From Carya illinoinensis (taxonomy: Eukaryota > Streptophyta > Magnoliopsida > Fagales > Juglandaceae), in assembly GCF_018687715.1 (NCBI RefSeq), contig NC_056760.1, positions 30,512,001 to 30,576,000 on the forward strand: DNA of 64,000 nucleotides. Direction: 5' to 3'. This document shows, one piece after another, positions 1-14,823 of this stretch. How positions within the stretch are numbered: position 1 is the first letter of the stretch; the number at the start of each line of letters is the position of its first letter. Under the pieces are notes generated by a model. The model saw only the letters and a program-made list of their open reading frames with translations. It was not told the origin of the DNA and ran no database searches. Position numbers and translations under genes: made by a program.

Positions 1-3000
1 CATCATTCTTAGATTTAATTACAAGATTAGTATTGATCCAAGACATGTCAATTGAAACAAAGTCATGGAAATGCCCAAGTCACCGCAAATCCGCACCTCA
101 GTGCATCTTCATGTGTGTATTGCAACAAATCGGCTCCAAGCCCATGCATTTACACCATTTCCTCATTGGAAATTTTACTATTTACATCCCACATTAACCC
201 TCCTAGTTTACTTCTAGCATCCGATGAATTAGTAGCAATAAACCCAGTCTTCTATCTCATTCTTTCAGCTGATGCCCACATACACCTTACCATTGGTTTC
301 CGTCGAGCCCAAGACGTGTTAAAATCCCCCAAGGTTCACATCTAGCCATGCTTAAGCTTCTAGCTAGACTTCAAGGGCAATAATCAACATGAGCAAGATT
401 ATTCATCTCTAAACCATGCTTTGTGCTTAATTTCCCTTTTAATATATTCTTTCTGACCTTTTTTCCCTAAACCTTGTAGCTTTTATTGTTGTTTGTCATC
501 ATTCTTGGGTTGAATTAGATGATTGTTCTTCATCCAAGACATGTCAATTGGAGGAAAGCCGGGTAAATGACCAAGTCACCGCAAATCGGCACCAAGCTGT
601 CCCTTCGTGTGCATTGCGACAAATCGGCCCCTACCCCACACATTGTGCAATATTTTCGCAAGAGAAATCCCACTACTCACACTCCACATTGACCCGCATA
701 GTTCAGTAATAGAATTCGACGAATTGCCACCCAGACACCTGTCTTTTATTTCATTCTTGAAATTGAAGGCCACATACACCTTACCATTGGTTTCGGTCAA
801 GCCCAAGAAGCGTAACAATCTCCCAAGGTTCACATCTAGCCACGGTTAAGCTTATGACTTGAGTTAAGGGCAATAATCGACTTCCACATTATTATCTATC
901 TCTAGACCATATTTTGAGATTAATTTATCTTTTAATATTCTTTCTCACCCTTTTTATCTTGAGCTTATTGTGTTCATCATTTTTTTCCATCATTCTTAGA
1001 TTTAATTCGAAGATTAGTATTGATCCAAGACATGTTAATTGAAACAAATCTGTGTAAATGCCCAAGTCACCACAAATCGCCACCTCGGTGCACCTTCATG
1101 TGTGCATTGCAACAAATCGGCGCCAAGGCCATGCCTTTTAGACATTTCCTCATTGGAAACTTCACTATTTGCACCCCACATTCACCCTCCAAGTTCAATT
1201 CTAGCATCTAATGAATTAGCAGCAAGAAACCCCGTCTTTTATCTCATTCTTTCAGTTAAAGCCCACATACAGCTTACCATTGGTTTCCATCAAGCCCAAG
1301 ACATGTAACAAGCCCCCAAGGTTCACATCTAGCCATGGTTTAAGCTTCTAGCTAGAGTTAAAGGTCAACAATAGACATACACATGATTATTCATCACTAA
1401 ACCATGTTTTGTGCTTAATTTCCCTTTTAATATTCTTTCTCACCTTTTTTCCTTAAACCTTGTTGCTTTTATTGCTGTTTTTCATCATTCTTGGGTTGAA
1501 TTAGAGGATTAGTCTTGATCCAAGACATGTCAATCGAAGCAAAGCCATGTAAATGCCTAGGTCATTGCAAATCGGCACCGAGCTGCCCCTTCATGTCCAT
1601 TGCAAAAAATTGGCCCCTAGCCCACGCCTTTTACACTATTTTCGAAAGACAAATCTCATTACTTGCACCCCACCATAACCCGCCTAGTTCAGTCACAGCA
1701 TCCGACGAGTTGCTTCCAGACAACTGTCTTTCATTTCGTTCTTCCAATTGATGCCCACATACACGTTACCATCGGTTTCCGTCAAGCCCAAGAAGTGTAA
1801 GAAACCCCCGAGGTTCAGAGCTAGCCATTGTTAAGCTTCTGACCCCCGTGCCATAATCAACTTACACATGATTATTCATCTCCAAACCAAGTTTTGAGGT
1901 TAATTTCCCTTTCAATTCTCTCTCCTTTTTCATCTAGACCTTACTGTTTTTATTGTTGTTTTTCCTCATTCTTAGATTCAGTTAGAAGATTTGTCTTCAT
2001 CCAAGGCATGTCAATTGATGAAGCAAAGCCATACAAATATGCCCATGTCACCCCAAATCGGCACCTAGGTGCATCTTCATGTGCATTGCAGAATAAAGGA
2101 CCCAAGCCCATGGCCTCTTGCACTATTTTCTCAAGCGAAGTTTCATTATTTACACCCCAGATTAACCATCCTAATTCAGTTCTTGGATCCGCCGAATTAG
2201 CTACAAGAAACCCATCTTTTATTTTTTATTTTTTCCTTCCAATTGTAGCCCACAAACACCTTACCATTGGTTTCGGTCGAGCCCAAGAAACGTAAGAAGC
2301 CCCCAAGGCTCACATCTAGCCATGGTTAAGCTTATGACTTGAGTTAAGGGCGATAATCAACTCACACAGATTATTTATTTGTAGACGTTGTTTTGAGATT
2401 AATTTATCTTTTACTATTCTTTCTCACCCTTTTTATCTTGACCTTATTGTTTTCATTGTTGTTTTCCATCATTCTTAGATTCAATTAGAAGATTAGTATT
2501 AATCCAAGACATGTCAATTGAAACAAACTCATGGCAATGCCCAAGTCACCGCAAATCCGCACCTCAGTGCATCTTCATGTGTGCATTGCAACAAATCGGC
2601 TCCAAGCCCATGCATTTACACCATTTCCTCATTGGAAACTTTACTATTTACATCCCACATTAACCCTCATAGTTTACTTCTAGCATTCGATGAATTAGCA
2701 GCAATAAACCAAGTCTTCTATCTCATTCTTTCAGCTGATGCCCACATACACCTTACCATTGGTTTCCGTCAAGCCCAAGACGTGTTAAAAGCCCCCAAGG
2801 TTCACATATAGCTATGCTTGAGCTTCTAGCTAGTGTTAAAGGGAAATAATCAACATAAACAAGATTATTCAACTCTAAACCATGCTTTGTGCTTAATTTC
2901 CCTTTTAATATATTCTTTCTCACCTTTTTTCCCTAAACCTTGTAGCTTTTATTGTTGTTTGTCATCATTCTAGGGTTGAATTAGAAGATTGTTCTTCATC

Positions 3001-4443
3001 CAAGACATGTCAATTGAAGGAAAGCCGGGTAAATGACCAAGTCACCGCAAATCGGCACCTAGCTGCCCCTTCATGTCCATTGCGACAAATCGGCCCCTAG
3101 CCCACGCATAGCGCAATATTTTCGCAAGAGAAATCCCACTACTCACACTCCACATTTACCCGCCTAGTTCAGTAATAGAATCCGACGAATTGCCACCCAG
3201 ACACCTGTCTTTTATTTCATTCTTGAAATTGAAGGCCACATACACCTTACCATTGGTTTCGGTCAAGCCCAAGAAGAGTAACAATCTCCCAAGGTTCACA
3301 TCTGGCCAAGGTTAAGCTTATGACTTTATCTTTTAATATTCTTTCTCACCCTTTTTATCTTGACCTTATTGTTTTCATTGTTGTTTTCCATCATTCTTAG
3401 ATTTAATTCGAAGATTAGTATTGATCCAAGACATGTTAATTGAAACAAAGCCGTGTAAATGCCCAAGTCACCGCAAATCGCCACCTCGGTGCACCTTCAT
3501 GTGTGCATTGCAACAAATCGGCGCCAAGGCCATGCCTTTTAGACATTTCCTCATTGCAAACTTCACTATTTGCACCCCACATTCACCCTCCAAGTTCAAT
3601 TCTAGCATCTGATGAATTAGCAGCAAGAAACCCCGTCTTTTATCTCATTCTTTTAGTTGAAGCCCATATACAGTTTACCATTGGTTTCCATCCCAATGTT
3701 CAAGCCCAAGATGTGTAACAAGCCCCCAAGGTTCTCATCTAGCCATGGTTTAAGCTTCTAGCTAGAGTTAAAGGTCAACAATCAACATACACATGACTAT
3801 TCATCTCTAAACCATGTTTTGTGCTTAATTTCCCTTTTAATATTGTTTCTCACCTTTTTTCCTTAAACCTTGCTGTTTTTCATCATTCTTGGGTTGAATT
3901 AGAGGATTAGTCTTGATCCAAGACATGTCAATTGAAGCAAAGCCATGTAAATGCCCAGGTCACTGCAAATCGGCACCGAGGTGCCCCTTCATGTCCATTG
4001 CAACAAATTGGCCCCTAGCCCACGCCTTTTACACCATTTTCGCAAGACAAATCTTATTACTTGCACCCCACCATAACCCGCCTAGTTCAGTAACAGCATC
4101 CGATGAGTTGCTTCCAGACAACTGTCTTTCATTTCGTTCTTCCAATTGATGCCCACATACACGTTACCATCGGTTTTCGTCAGGCCCAAGAAGTATAGGA
4201 AACCCCCGAGGTTCATAGCTAGCCGTGGTTAAGCTTCTGACCCACGTGCCATAATCAACTTACACATGATTATTCATCTCCAAACCAAGTTTTGAGGTTA
4301 ATTTCCCTTTCAATTCTCTCTCCTTTTTTATCTAGACCTTATTGTTTTCATTGTTGTTTTTCATCATTCTTAGATTCAATTAGAAGATTAGTCTTCATCC
4401 AAGGCATGTCAATTGATGAAGCAGAGCCATACAAATATGCCCA
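1..4443 (+). repeat. Satellite array block 1: pentameric higher-order repeat
   Basis: This block is a tandem array of diverged monomers of about 490 bp. Each begins with a variant of ATCCAAGACATGTCAATTGA, continues with a GTCACCGCAAATCGGCACC-like stretch and ends with a T-rich tail. Five types repeat in fixed order: A starts near 35, B 531, C 1022, D 1517, E 1998, then A 2501, B 2997, C 3423, D 3914, E 4396. The A-to-A distance is about 2466 bp. The second B monomer is about 65 bp shorter than other B copies because of a deletion near 3326, and the second C carries a 9-bp insertion near 3690. The last E monomer stops after about 46 bp at 4443. The array continues beyond the left edge. Short ORFs are present but have no family resemblance and run on both strands. 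Confidence 0.93.
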
Positions 4444-5335
4444 TTTTAGCAGCTAGAATATGAGAAATTTTTATCTTATTTCATCCATAATTTAATTATC
4501 ATCTGAACTTCTAGTTCACATATGATAATCAAGATAACGTCGAATTATTTCATTTTATTTGCTTCTAGCAACTTTTTTTTTTCCACTCCTGGTGGTAAGG
4601 GTTTATAGTAAAAGAAACTCCTGGTTCTTTTATGGACGTCTATATGAAAATTTATTCGATTTATCGTAATTGATTTCGGATGATCAAGATAATCATGAAA
4701 AAGATACAAATATTTTGAATCATATCACTTTTGATGCATCATAATTTTTTTTTGATTCAATAATTGTATAATATCATCTCAAAGAGAAAGCTGATAGTTT
4801 TTCCAATACAAGCTTCTGGCCCGAAATCATAAAAGTATTATAAAAATATTCATTACCACGTCCAATCTCTTAGTTTTGTTAAAGAAAAATGCATCATTCT
4901 CTTCACTTCATGGAATAAAATGATATAAATCTAATATCATTCACTTCAGGGAATGATGTGGAACTATTAGGACGTGACTAATGATTTCTTAACAAAAACT
5001 CATTATTTTGTTTAGCCACTAGAAGACCAGATATAAATTTAGAATATATTGTGAACTTTTGTACTCGATATTGCTACTTCATGAGCACATTCGAGTCATT
5101 CATTTAAACATATATTCTTTAGTGGCTTTTCTCTACACAATTTCAATTATGCAACTTCAGGTACATTAATCATAATGAGCTTTTGGTACACGTATCATTC
5201 ATTTAAACTATGAGATACTCAATAATATTATTGATTTAGAGCGATTTTTCAGGAATGCTCAATTTCTATTTCAAGATGAAACTTAATATCAATAATTCAT
5301 AACAACTATAAAAAGTAAATAGAACTTGTATATTT
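4444..5335. other. AT-rich unassigned spacer
   Basis: This is unique AT-rich sequence between the truncated satellite monomer and the poly-T end of the minus-strand LINE. No coding potential is visible. There is a small hairpin near 4920-4945 (AATGATAT, seven-base loop, ATATCATT), and an inverted pair CACGTCC / GGACGTG around 4858 and 4970. It could be part of an unrecognised repeat. Nothing here supports a function. Confidence 0.5.
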
Positions 5336-5373
5336 TTATTTTTTATTTTTGATAGAAAACCTGCTTTCATTGA

Positions 5374-8300
5374 TCAACTTGCAATAGCAATAGATACATC
5401 ACTCAAAACAGAGTTCATAACTGCCAAGGGTCCACTCTTAACCCACACCCTCTCGTTGGACTCCCTAATAGCTAATCTTGCAGCATTGTGAGCTGCACCA
5501 TTAGCTGACTTGAGAACAAAAGATAGCTTCCAACCCGGATGAAGGCTCATCACTTGCTGCAAATCATCTGTATCTTGGCCACCCCACGAAAAATCCTCAT
5601 TTCTTGAATTGACAGCCTCTATGATTGCCTTTGCATCTCCTTCGAAGACAACATGGTTCAAGTCCATGTCTATACACATATCCAATGCCCTCTGCAGTGC
5701 TGCTTTTTCTGCTTGGGCAGCCGAGAAAACCTTGTCCCTTGATGTAGTTAGGCAGGCTTTTAACTTTCCTTCACAATCTCTTACTACTATGCCTATTCCA
5801 CCTCTATTCAAAGACTTATCAAAAGCAGCATCGAAATTCACCTTTACAATAGGCCACTCAGGTAATTGCCACTGCCTACTGACCACTGCAGCCAATCCCC
5901 CTCCCTCCAACCTGCTACTAACCTTGGAATTAACCTCCCTCAGCACTGAAACTTCAGCCTGAGCCATTGCTGTAATGGTCTCAGGACTCATGAACTGGTC
6001 CTTGAAGACAAAAGCATTTCTCCTGCTCCATAGGAGGTGACACAGCACTGCAGCCATTTGTAGCTCCTCTCTGTCGAGTCTTGTTGACATTTCTTTCCAT
6101 AACTACTGAAAGTCACAGAAGGAACTGTTCCACTTCTTGAGCTTGCTACTGTCAACTCCCCACACATCTCGAGCTGCTGGACAGGTCCACAGGGTATGTA
6201 TTACAGTTTCAGGCTCTCTGATACAGATAGGACAAAGGTTACTCTCCACAATGCTCTTCCTGCACAGCATATCTTTGGTTGGAAGTACATTGGATAGGCT
6301 CCTCTATACAAACATTCTGATTTTCCCCGGGGCTTCTAACTTCCATAGGTCCTTCCACATCCCTGCACAATCCCCTCCTGAGGAGGGCTCTCCCCTACTT
6401 CTTTTTGAAAAACTAGTATCGATGTAATAAGCGCTTTTGACTGTGAAAGTTCCTTTTGTAGACCCTGCCCATATCCTTTTGTCACTAGCCCCTCTCTTGC
6501 TAATGGGGATTGAAAGAATCAAGTTTGCTTCCTCTTTACTGAAAATGGCCTTGACTAAATCCTCCTTCCATGACTTTGTGCTTGCATTGATTAAAGCACT
6601 CACCTTACAGTTTGAATCCAAAGTGTTGGAGGGGGTCTGTACTTGGTATGTTACTGGTCGAGGCAGCCACTTTTCCTTCCATATTGATATGTCTCTTCCA
6701 TTGCCCACTCTCCATACTAACCCTTCTTTTACCAGGTTCCTACTAGACCAAATGCTTCTCCATATATACGATGGAGAACCCTTCAACTCAGCCTCCATCA
6801 CATCACAGTTCAGGAAATACTTCTCTTTGAAAACTCTTGAGACTAAGGATTGTGGCTCTTTAATCATTCTCCACAGTTGTTTTGCTAATAGAGCCCTGTT
6901 GAAGCTATTAAAGTCCCTGAAACCCAACCCACCTTGGTTTTTAACTGTTCCCATGCTGCTCCATGATTTCCAATGGATACCCCTTCCTGCCTCTTTTTGA
7001 CACCACCAGAATTTGGCTATGATAGCTTCTATTTCTTTTAGTAGCTTTCCAGGCATCTTGAACACACTCATGGCATAGGTTGGGATGGCTTGCAACACAC
7101 TTTTAATTAGAATTTCCTTCCCAGCAGTGGAAAGGAACCGATGCTTCCAGCTATTGACCCTCCTCCACACCTTTTCCTTAAGACTTTGGAAGGTGTTATA
7201 TTTCGATCTGCCCACAATTGTTGGAAGTTCAAGATACTTGTTATAGTTGTTACACCTTGAGCCATTTATCTGCTGCAAAATTAAATTCTTTGTTTCAACC
7301 CTTGTATTGGAGCTAAAAAACACACTTGTCTTCTCTTTATTTAGTGTTTGGCCCGATGCTTCCTCATATACTGTCAGAAGGCCCTTGATCTGGTACCATT
7401 CCACCAGTTTAGCTCTGCAAAAAATAGCACAGTCATCTGCAAAAAGCAGGTGGTTAATTCTAGTTCCATTCCTTGATACTGCTACCCCCTTGATGATGCC
7501 TCTCTGTTCAGCACCACTCAAAAGAGAACTGAGAGCTTCAGCACATAAGAGAAATAGATAAGGTGACAAAGGGTCACCTTGTCTCAAGCCTCTTGTGGGT
7601 GTGATTACCTCTCCTGGTATGCCATTCAAAATAGTAGAGTAAGTGACTGTTCTGACACAGTTCATTAGAAGGTTAGTCCACTTCAAGCCGAATCCCAACT
7701 TAATCAGGATAGCCTCTAAAAAATCCCACTCCACCCTATCATAGGGTTTTGACATGTCTAGCTTAATTGCCATAGAACCCTCCTTTCCTTTCTTTTTTGA
7801 ATTCATAGTATGTAACAGCTCGAAAGCCACCATTATATTGTCTGTGATGAGCCTATTGGGGAGAAAGGCACTTTGGTTCCACGATATAACCTCTTCCAAG
7901 ACCCCTATCATTCTATTTGCTAATACTTTGGAAACTAGCTTGTAAGCAACATTACAAAGGGATATAGGTCTGAAGTCTTGGACAGAGATAGGCTGGTTTA
8001 CCATAGGAATAAGGACAAGATGGGTATGGTTCAAACTCCATGGCATTATTCCTGAACTTAGAAACTCCAAAACGGCACTGGACACATCCTTCCCCACAGT
8101 CTTCCAATGTTCTTGATAGAAGCCTGCACTATACCCATCGGGTCCAGGTGACTTGAAGGGAGACATTTGCTTTAGAGCCACTTCTACTTCCTTTACAGTG
8201 AAATTCCTTTCCAGCTTAGTTCTCATTTCATTAGAAACCTTAAGTTCTATTCCCTGCAGACACTTGTTGATGCATGTAGAATCCGGTTGAGTGGACTGAT

Positions 8301-9509
8301 AAACTGAATTGAAAAAGGCCTTAAAACCTTCTGCTATAGCTTCTTTCTCTACTAGTTCAATCCCATTCAAGTCCTTCACTCTCCTGATGGCATTTTTCAT
8401 TTTTCTTTGGTTCACGCAGGCATGATAGAATTTGGTGTTTCTGTCTCCTTCTACCAACCAGTGTCTTTTAGCCCTTTGTTTCCACTTTATGTCTTCTTGG
8501 TTTAAAAGGTGATTAAGGTCCACTTGAAGCTTTTTCTGTTCTCTTGAGTTCTTAGACCCTGCATTCCTTTGTAAGGAATCTAGTTGGTGAGTCTTTTCTT
8601 TAATAGCCTCTAGCCTTTCTCTATTCAAATTCCTACTCCACTGACTGAGCTTCCTTTGGGTGGTTTCTAGCTTCCCCATCAAAACTTCCATCCTGCTCCT
8701 CTCTCCCATACATTTATTCCATGCTTCTGCTACTACCTCACTACAACCCTCCTCATAGTTCCAGCTGGCCTCATACTTGAAGAAATGATGCCATCTTCGA
8801 AATGAGCACCTCTCAATACTGAAATCTAACAATATTGGGCTGTGATCAGAACAGATGGAGAGTCTCAACTGTGTGCACCGGGTATAGAGATTTCCAATCA
8901 ACATTAGCTATAGCTCTATCCAATCTCTCTTTTGTAAAGGATTCATCTTCATGGCAATTGCTCCAGGTGAATTTGTTTCCAGCCCACCCCAGATCACATA
9001 AACTGCCTTCCTCCATCACCTCCCTAAATTGTCTCATCAAATACTCACTCCTAGGATTTCCTCCTTCCTTCTCATCACTATACAGAACCTCATTGAAATC
9101 ACCTATGACGCCCCACCCCCCTACTGCAGGCTTAAAAGATGATAATAAGCTCCAAGTCTTATTTCTTAAGCTTGTAACAGGATGGCCATAGAGACAAGAT
9201 AGCAACCATCTATACTGCCTGATTCATCACTCATACGCACATTAATATGATACTGAGAGTAGTTGATGAGCTCTACCATACTCTCTTCCTTCCACATGAG
9301 CATAAGTCCCCCCCCCCTCTTCCCACTGCCTCTACAACTACACAACCTTGAAACCTGAACCTCTTAGAGATCCTACAGGCTTTTGTATACGATAACTTGG
9401 TCTCCATTAGAAAGACCAGCTCGGGCTTCTTTTCCTTGATCAACATACCAAGGTATTGAACTGTTTGGGGGTTCCCAAGCCCCCTACAGTTCCAACTTAG
9501 GATTCTCAT
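5374..9509 (-). pseudogene. LINE ORF2 (endonuclease / reverse transcriptase / RNase H), broken
   Basis: ORF2 starts at the ATG at 9509 with an APE-type endonuclease signature (SWNCRGLGNP). It continues with GDFNEV and KERLDRA (8846-9205), then reverse transcriptase in 6304-8904: SPGPDGYSAGFYQEHW, RPISLCNVAYKLVSK, RQGDPLSPYLF and the catalytic FADD box. A zf-RVT segment and an RNase H domain (NFDAAFD, AEKAAL, FEGDAKAI, NGAAHNAA) follow to 5374. The usual KAYDR motif reads KPYDR. Frameshifts lie at a run of nine C at 9308-9316, near 9218 and near 8850. In-frame TAG codons at about 6304 and 6105 separate RT, zf-RVT and RNase H. The 6304 stop sits where the family has Trp (FVW-RSL), implying TGG to TAG. 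This is a non-functional relic. Confidence 0.9.
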
Positions 9510-10975
9510 AACCCCTGGTGGGGCTGCCTTGCAGCCTCCACCATATCCACTGAGAGGGTTTCCTCTCCAAGTATGCCATTAACAGCAATTGACTTATGTT
9601 TTTTCAAGGGGCTATAGTTTGCTAGACTCACCATAATTATGCGATTTTCCCCTTGGGATCGGGTAATCATGGTTGAGGAGGATGGTTGCTTCAGATTTCT
9701 TGCTAGCCTCTTCCATCTTCGATCAGTTCTTTTACTCTGTGTCTCCTGTACAGTACAGGCAACTGTATCTATTCCATTGGCCAGAGAGCTAGCCGTTGAG
9801 GATGAAAGCCTCTGGCTAATTGGCTTTGGGGCCGATAGGATTGGGTCTCCTTCAGGCCCAACATCGAGACCCGGCCTGCTCTCTTGTTCTTCTACAAGCT
9901 TGTCTTCCCGCCCTTTTCTTTCCTTCTGCTGACTTGCTTTCACTGTATCTCCCATACCGGGTTGTTGCACATCGACCCAGGTTGCCATACCTTCCTCTGA
10001 CACTGCTGAGGTTCATACTAGTTCCTTTTCCACTGTTCTTCTTCTAGCTTCGACCGTCACTGGTCCCTGTGTGTTGGAGAAGGTTGAGCTAGAGTGCATG
10101 TTTCTTCCATTGGCTTGCCGGTCTCCTTCCTCATTTCCCACACCACCCTCCACCTCTGCCTGCCCACTGGCCTCTCTTCCCTTGTTGTTTCGGTAAGAGA
10201 ATAAGTTGCGCTTTGAGAAGCTCTCTGCCCTTAGCCAGGATCCAAACTAAGGCTCCGACCCTCCCTCCACTGTTTGATCTGCCTGCTTAGCCAGGCAGCC
10301 CTTCTCTCCATGAACAATCCATCCGCACTTAAGGCAGATTCGGGGAAGGTTTTCATAACGGAAGAAAACCTAGTGCTTTGTTTGCTCTACGTTGATAAAG
10401 CGACCCCTCGGGATAGCCTTCATCAGTGCTAGCTCTAGTTTTACCCTTAGACACCTTCCCCATCCGGTACCATCTTCTTCCACGTCAACCTCTAAAACCC
10501 TTCCCACTAAACTTCCGATTTGGTTTCCCCATTCCATAGACATGCACCCTAGAGGCATGTTATGGATTTGTAACCAAAAGGTTTCTTTGTCGAAAACCAT
10601 CTCCCAGAGGCATAACTTCCCCTCGTATGGGATCAGGACAAGCAAAGATGAATCAAAAGACCACAGTTTCCCTTCAAGAACTCTGTACATGTCTGCATGA
10701 GTTTCAAATGAGATTACGAATGTGTTACGTTCCACTTCTTGAAAGACTGCCCTTATGCTAATATGCCATATTTTTGCCATGGTATTGCTAATCAATGTTT
10801 TGCTAGCTGGGCGGTCTGAACAGACCCTTCCTATCAGACTCTTTTCTCCCTTGCGATCAATCTCTTTATTTCCAGTTTGCATTATCTCCACTACTTCTTC
10901 TTCCTCCTCAGATAGTTTGAGCTTTCTCCATTGAGCCATTAAAACTTCAGCTCCACCACGTTCTCCGCTAGCCAT
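9506..10975 (-). pseudogene. LINE ORF1 (DUF4283 / CCHC zinc knuckle), broken
   Basis: ORF1 encodes the LINE nucleic-acid-binding protein. The N-terminal part (from the ATG at 10975, or 10939 by comparison with the other LINE) matches the DUF4283 domain: KLKLSEEEEE, FWLQIHNMPLGCM, GRVLEVD. A zinc knuckle follows, CLKCGWIVHGEKGC (C-x2-C-x4-H-x4-C), then a basic Ser/Thr-rich tail ending EAARQPHQGL. The whole gene is in one frame, but stops interrupt it at 10370-10372 (TAG), 10247-10249 (TAG) and 10013-10015 (TGA). Alignment by eye with the plus-strand LINE puts Trp at the first stop and Gln at the second. The terminal TGA overlaps the ORF2 ATG as ATGA. Confidence 0.87.
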
Positions 10976-11041
10976 GAAAACCACGGGACTGTATAAGAAA
11001 CACCACCTCCGAAGCTTTGAAAAAGCTCTAGAGAGGAGACT

Positions 11042-11984
11042 CAATAGATGTCATAAAAAAATCGTGTATTTTTAATAAAACTTGAATATAAACTATGTGA
11101 ATAAAAATTTATCACCGATATAACTGAGATGTAAACTATGTAAATAAACATAGAATTTTATCAAATAATAATAATGAATATAATCTTTAATACTCACCTT
11201 GGGATTGTAAATAATATATTGAAAAACTTACTTGAAGTAGAAGATCGCTAACTTCAGAATCATCAGAACCTTCTTGCTCGTAGAGCGGGCTTTTCTGCTA
11301 TTTTTTTCTTGTCTTTTCCTTTTTCAACGCATAAGATTCTTCTCATAACGTGAAACCATTATCTATACAAGAAGTACTGCAGTTAGAATTCTCATTGTTC
11401 CTATCCGAACTCTCTGTTTGTACCACCGTAAATATTGACTCGTCTGGTCGATGTTTGATTAAAACAAAATAACTTATAGGTATAGTTGTTGGTTGGCAGT
11501 ACACACAATAATTATCCTCTATCGTCTTGTAAGCCACTTTTAAAAACTTTATTAAAGTCTTAAAAGTCAAAGTCTTGTCCCCATCAAGAAATTCCTTTAC
11601 AAACGGCTCCACCATCACCACCGTTTTTGACAAAAAATTCAATTACAATGGTAGCATGAATCGGGTGATAGTTTTGCCAACGGATTGACTTGTCGTTTTC
11701 CAGCAACCATTTTGCACTTTTACCTTTTTCTTTTCTCCGATTTGACTTGTCGTGTATGCAGAGTCGCTTCCGAGAAAATGCGTTTTGGAGATTGAACCTC
11801 ATCTGGGCCATCGTTACAGGCTCCTTGAGTGCTGGTTTCCTGGATTTATTGGCTGCAACGTCGATCGAGTTTGAACCGGGTCCCACAGTGCCTTCTCGTC
11901 GTTTTCGTTCGCTTCCCCGAAGAGAAGGGGCTTTGAAAATCAAAGTGCTCTCAAAACTTTGACGGGGGAACTTGTAGCGATTCG
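11042..11984. other. Unassigned region with weak ORFs
   Basis: This stretch is AT-rich up to about 11300 and of mixed composition after that. Minus-strand ORFs of 99 and 136 codons lie at 11343-11642 and 11584-11994. Neither shows a domain I recognise, and they overlap each other in different frames. They could be decayed exons of the neighbouring stress-protein relic or chance ORFs. No function is assigned. Confidence 0.4.
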
Positions 11985-12160
11985 GCGACAGCAATTACCG
12001 TGCAACCTTCGTCGCCGAGATTCCCCATGAGTGGGACCCCCACCTCCGGAGCCCAACGCAAGATCGAGATTGCCGTGGATCTCAGCGACGAGAGCGCCTT
12101 CCGTCAAATGGGCCGTCCAGAACTACCTCTGATGAAAACGCCGGTGGTTGTAAGTATGGG
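11985..12160 (+). pseudogene. Universal stress protein (PHOS32/34-like) N-terminal relic
   Basis: The stretch after 12000 translates to SSPRFPMSGTPTSGAQRKI followed by AVDLSDESAF. This is the N-terminal signature of plant PHOS32/PHOS34-type universal stress proteins, which are cytosolic ATP-binding USP-fold proteins. The expected start ATG reads GTG. Immediately after ESAF the family continues AVKWAVQNYL; here those residues are in another frame (GTCAAATGGGCCGTCCAGAA near 12104), so a short deletion has shifted the frame. Stop codons TGATGA follow directly. The downstream sequence to about 12440 has some GC-rich coding character but could not be matched securely. I read it as a truncated pseudogene. 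Confidence 0.6.
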
Positions 12161-12658
12161 TGATTTCCTCTCCCGCTTTCTTCGTGGCAGCGTAGAGACT
12201 CGCTGGTTGGTCTGTCCGATCTGGGCTCCGAGTTCTGATTATATAAAATGGCTCGTTCATGTGGACCTCGCTCAACCCACGCGGCACGACGATAATCCTT
12301 GAGGAGGACCCCAAGTGGGTGCAGTTCGTCGGCTTGGGAGCTGGGAAGCTATCTCTGGAGGAGTATCTGAATTTGGATCTTTTTTCTGCACAGCCCGATG
12401 GATTAGAACAAATCCGGATGGGAGGCGATTTTGGCCTTGTCTGATCATGGTCTGAGTTCAGACCGTAGAAGTCACCCGTAGGACTGATCCGTTTACGGGT
12501 TCGGCTTTCCCAACCATGTTTGGTAGAAAAGAAAACGAGAGAGGTTCTGTGTAGGAAGATTTTTATTTTCGCATCGTACTGATAATGTGTTGTAAACTAA
12601 ATGAAAAAGAGAGAAAACTTCAAAGATAGAGAGAGAATGAGAGAGGATTCTTATTTCC

Positions 12659-14815
<2,157 letters not shown>

Positions 14816-14823
14816 ATTTCCAT

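Larger units (their letters stand above)
5336..11041 (-). mobile_element. Full-length plant L1-type LINE, degenerate copy
   Basis: This is a non-LTR retrotransposon of about 5.7 kb read on the minus strand. The A-rich tail appears as T-rich sequence at 5336-5358. The 5' end lies near 11041, where a CTCCTCTC motif resembles the start of the plus-strand LINE at 54793. It carries ORF1 (about 10975 to 9506) and ORF2 (9509 to 5374), with the same order and domains as the other copy and almost the same total length. A convincing target-site duplication could not be found, which fits an older insertion. ORF1 has three in-frame stops. ORF2 has about three frameshifts and two stops, so the copy cannot be autonomous now. 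Confidence 0.9.

Noticed and set aside
9639..10047. Plus-strand ORFs over the minus LINE ORF1
   Set aside because: They are antisense to the ORF1 tail, which is in a continuous frame with the DUF4283 and zinc-knuckle parts.
5336..11045. Target-site duplication for the minus-strand LINE
   Set aside because: Candidate pairs near 5325 and 11055 (GTATATTTTTA / GTGTATTTTTA) are AT-rich and imperfect, and their position does not fit the element's 5' end well.
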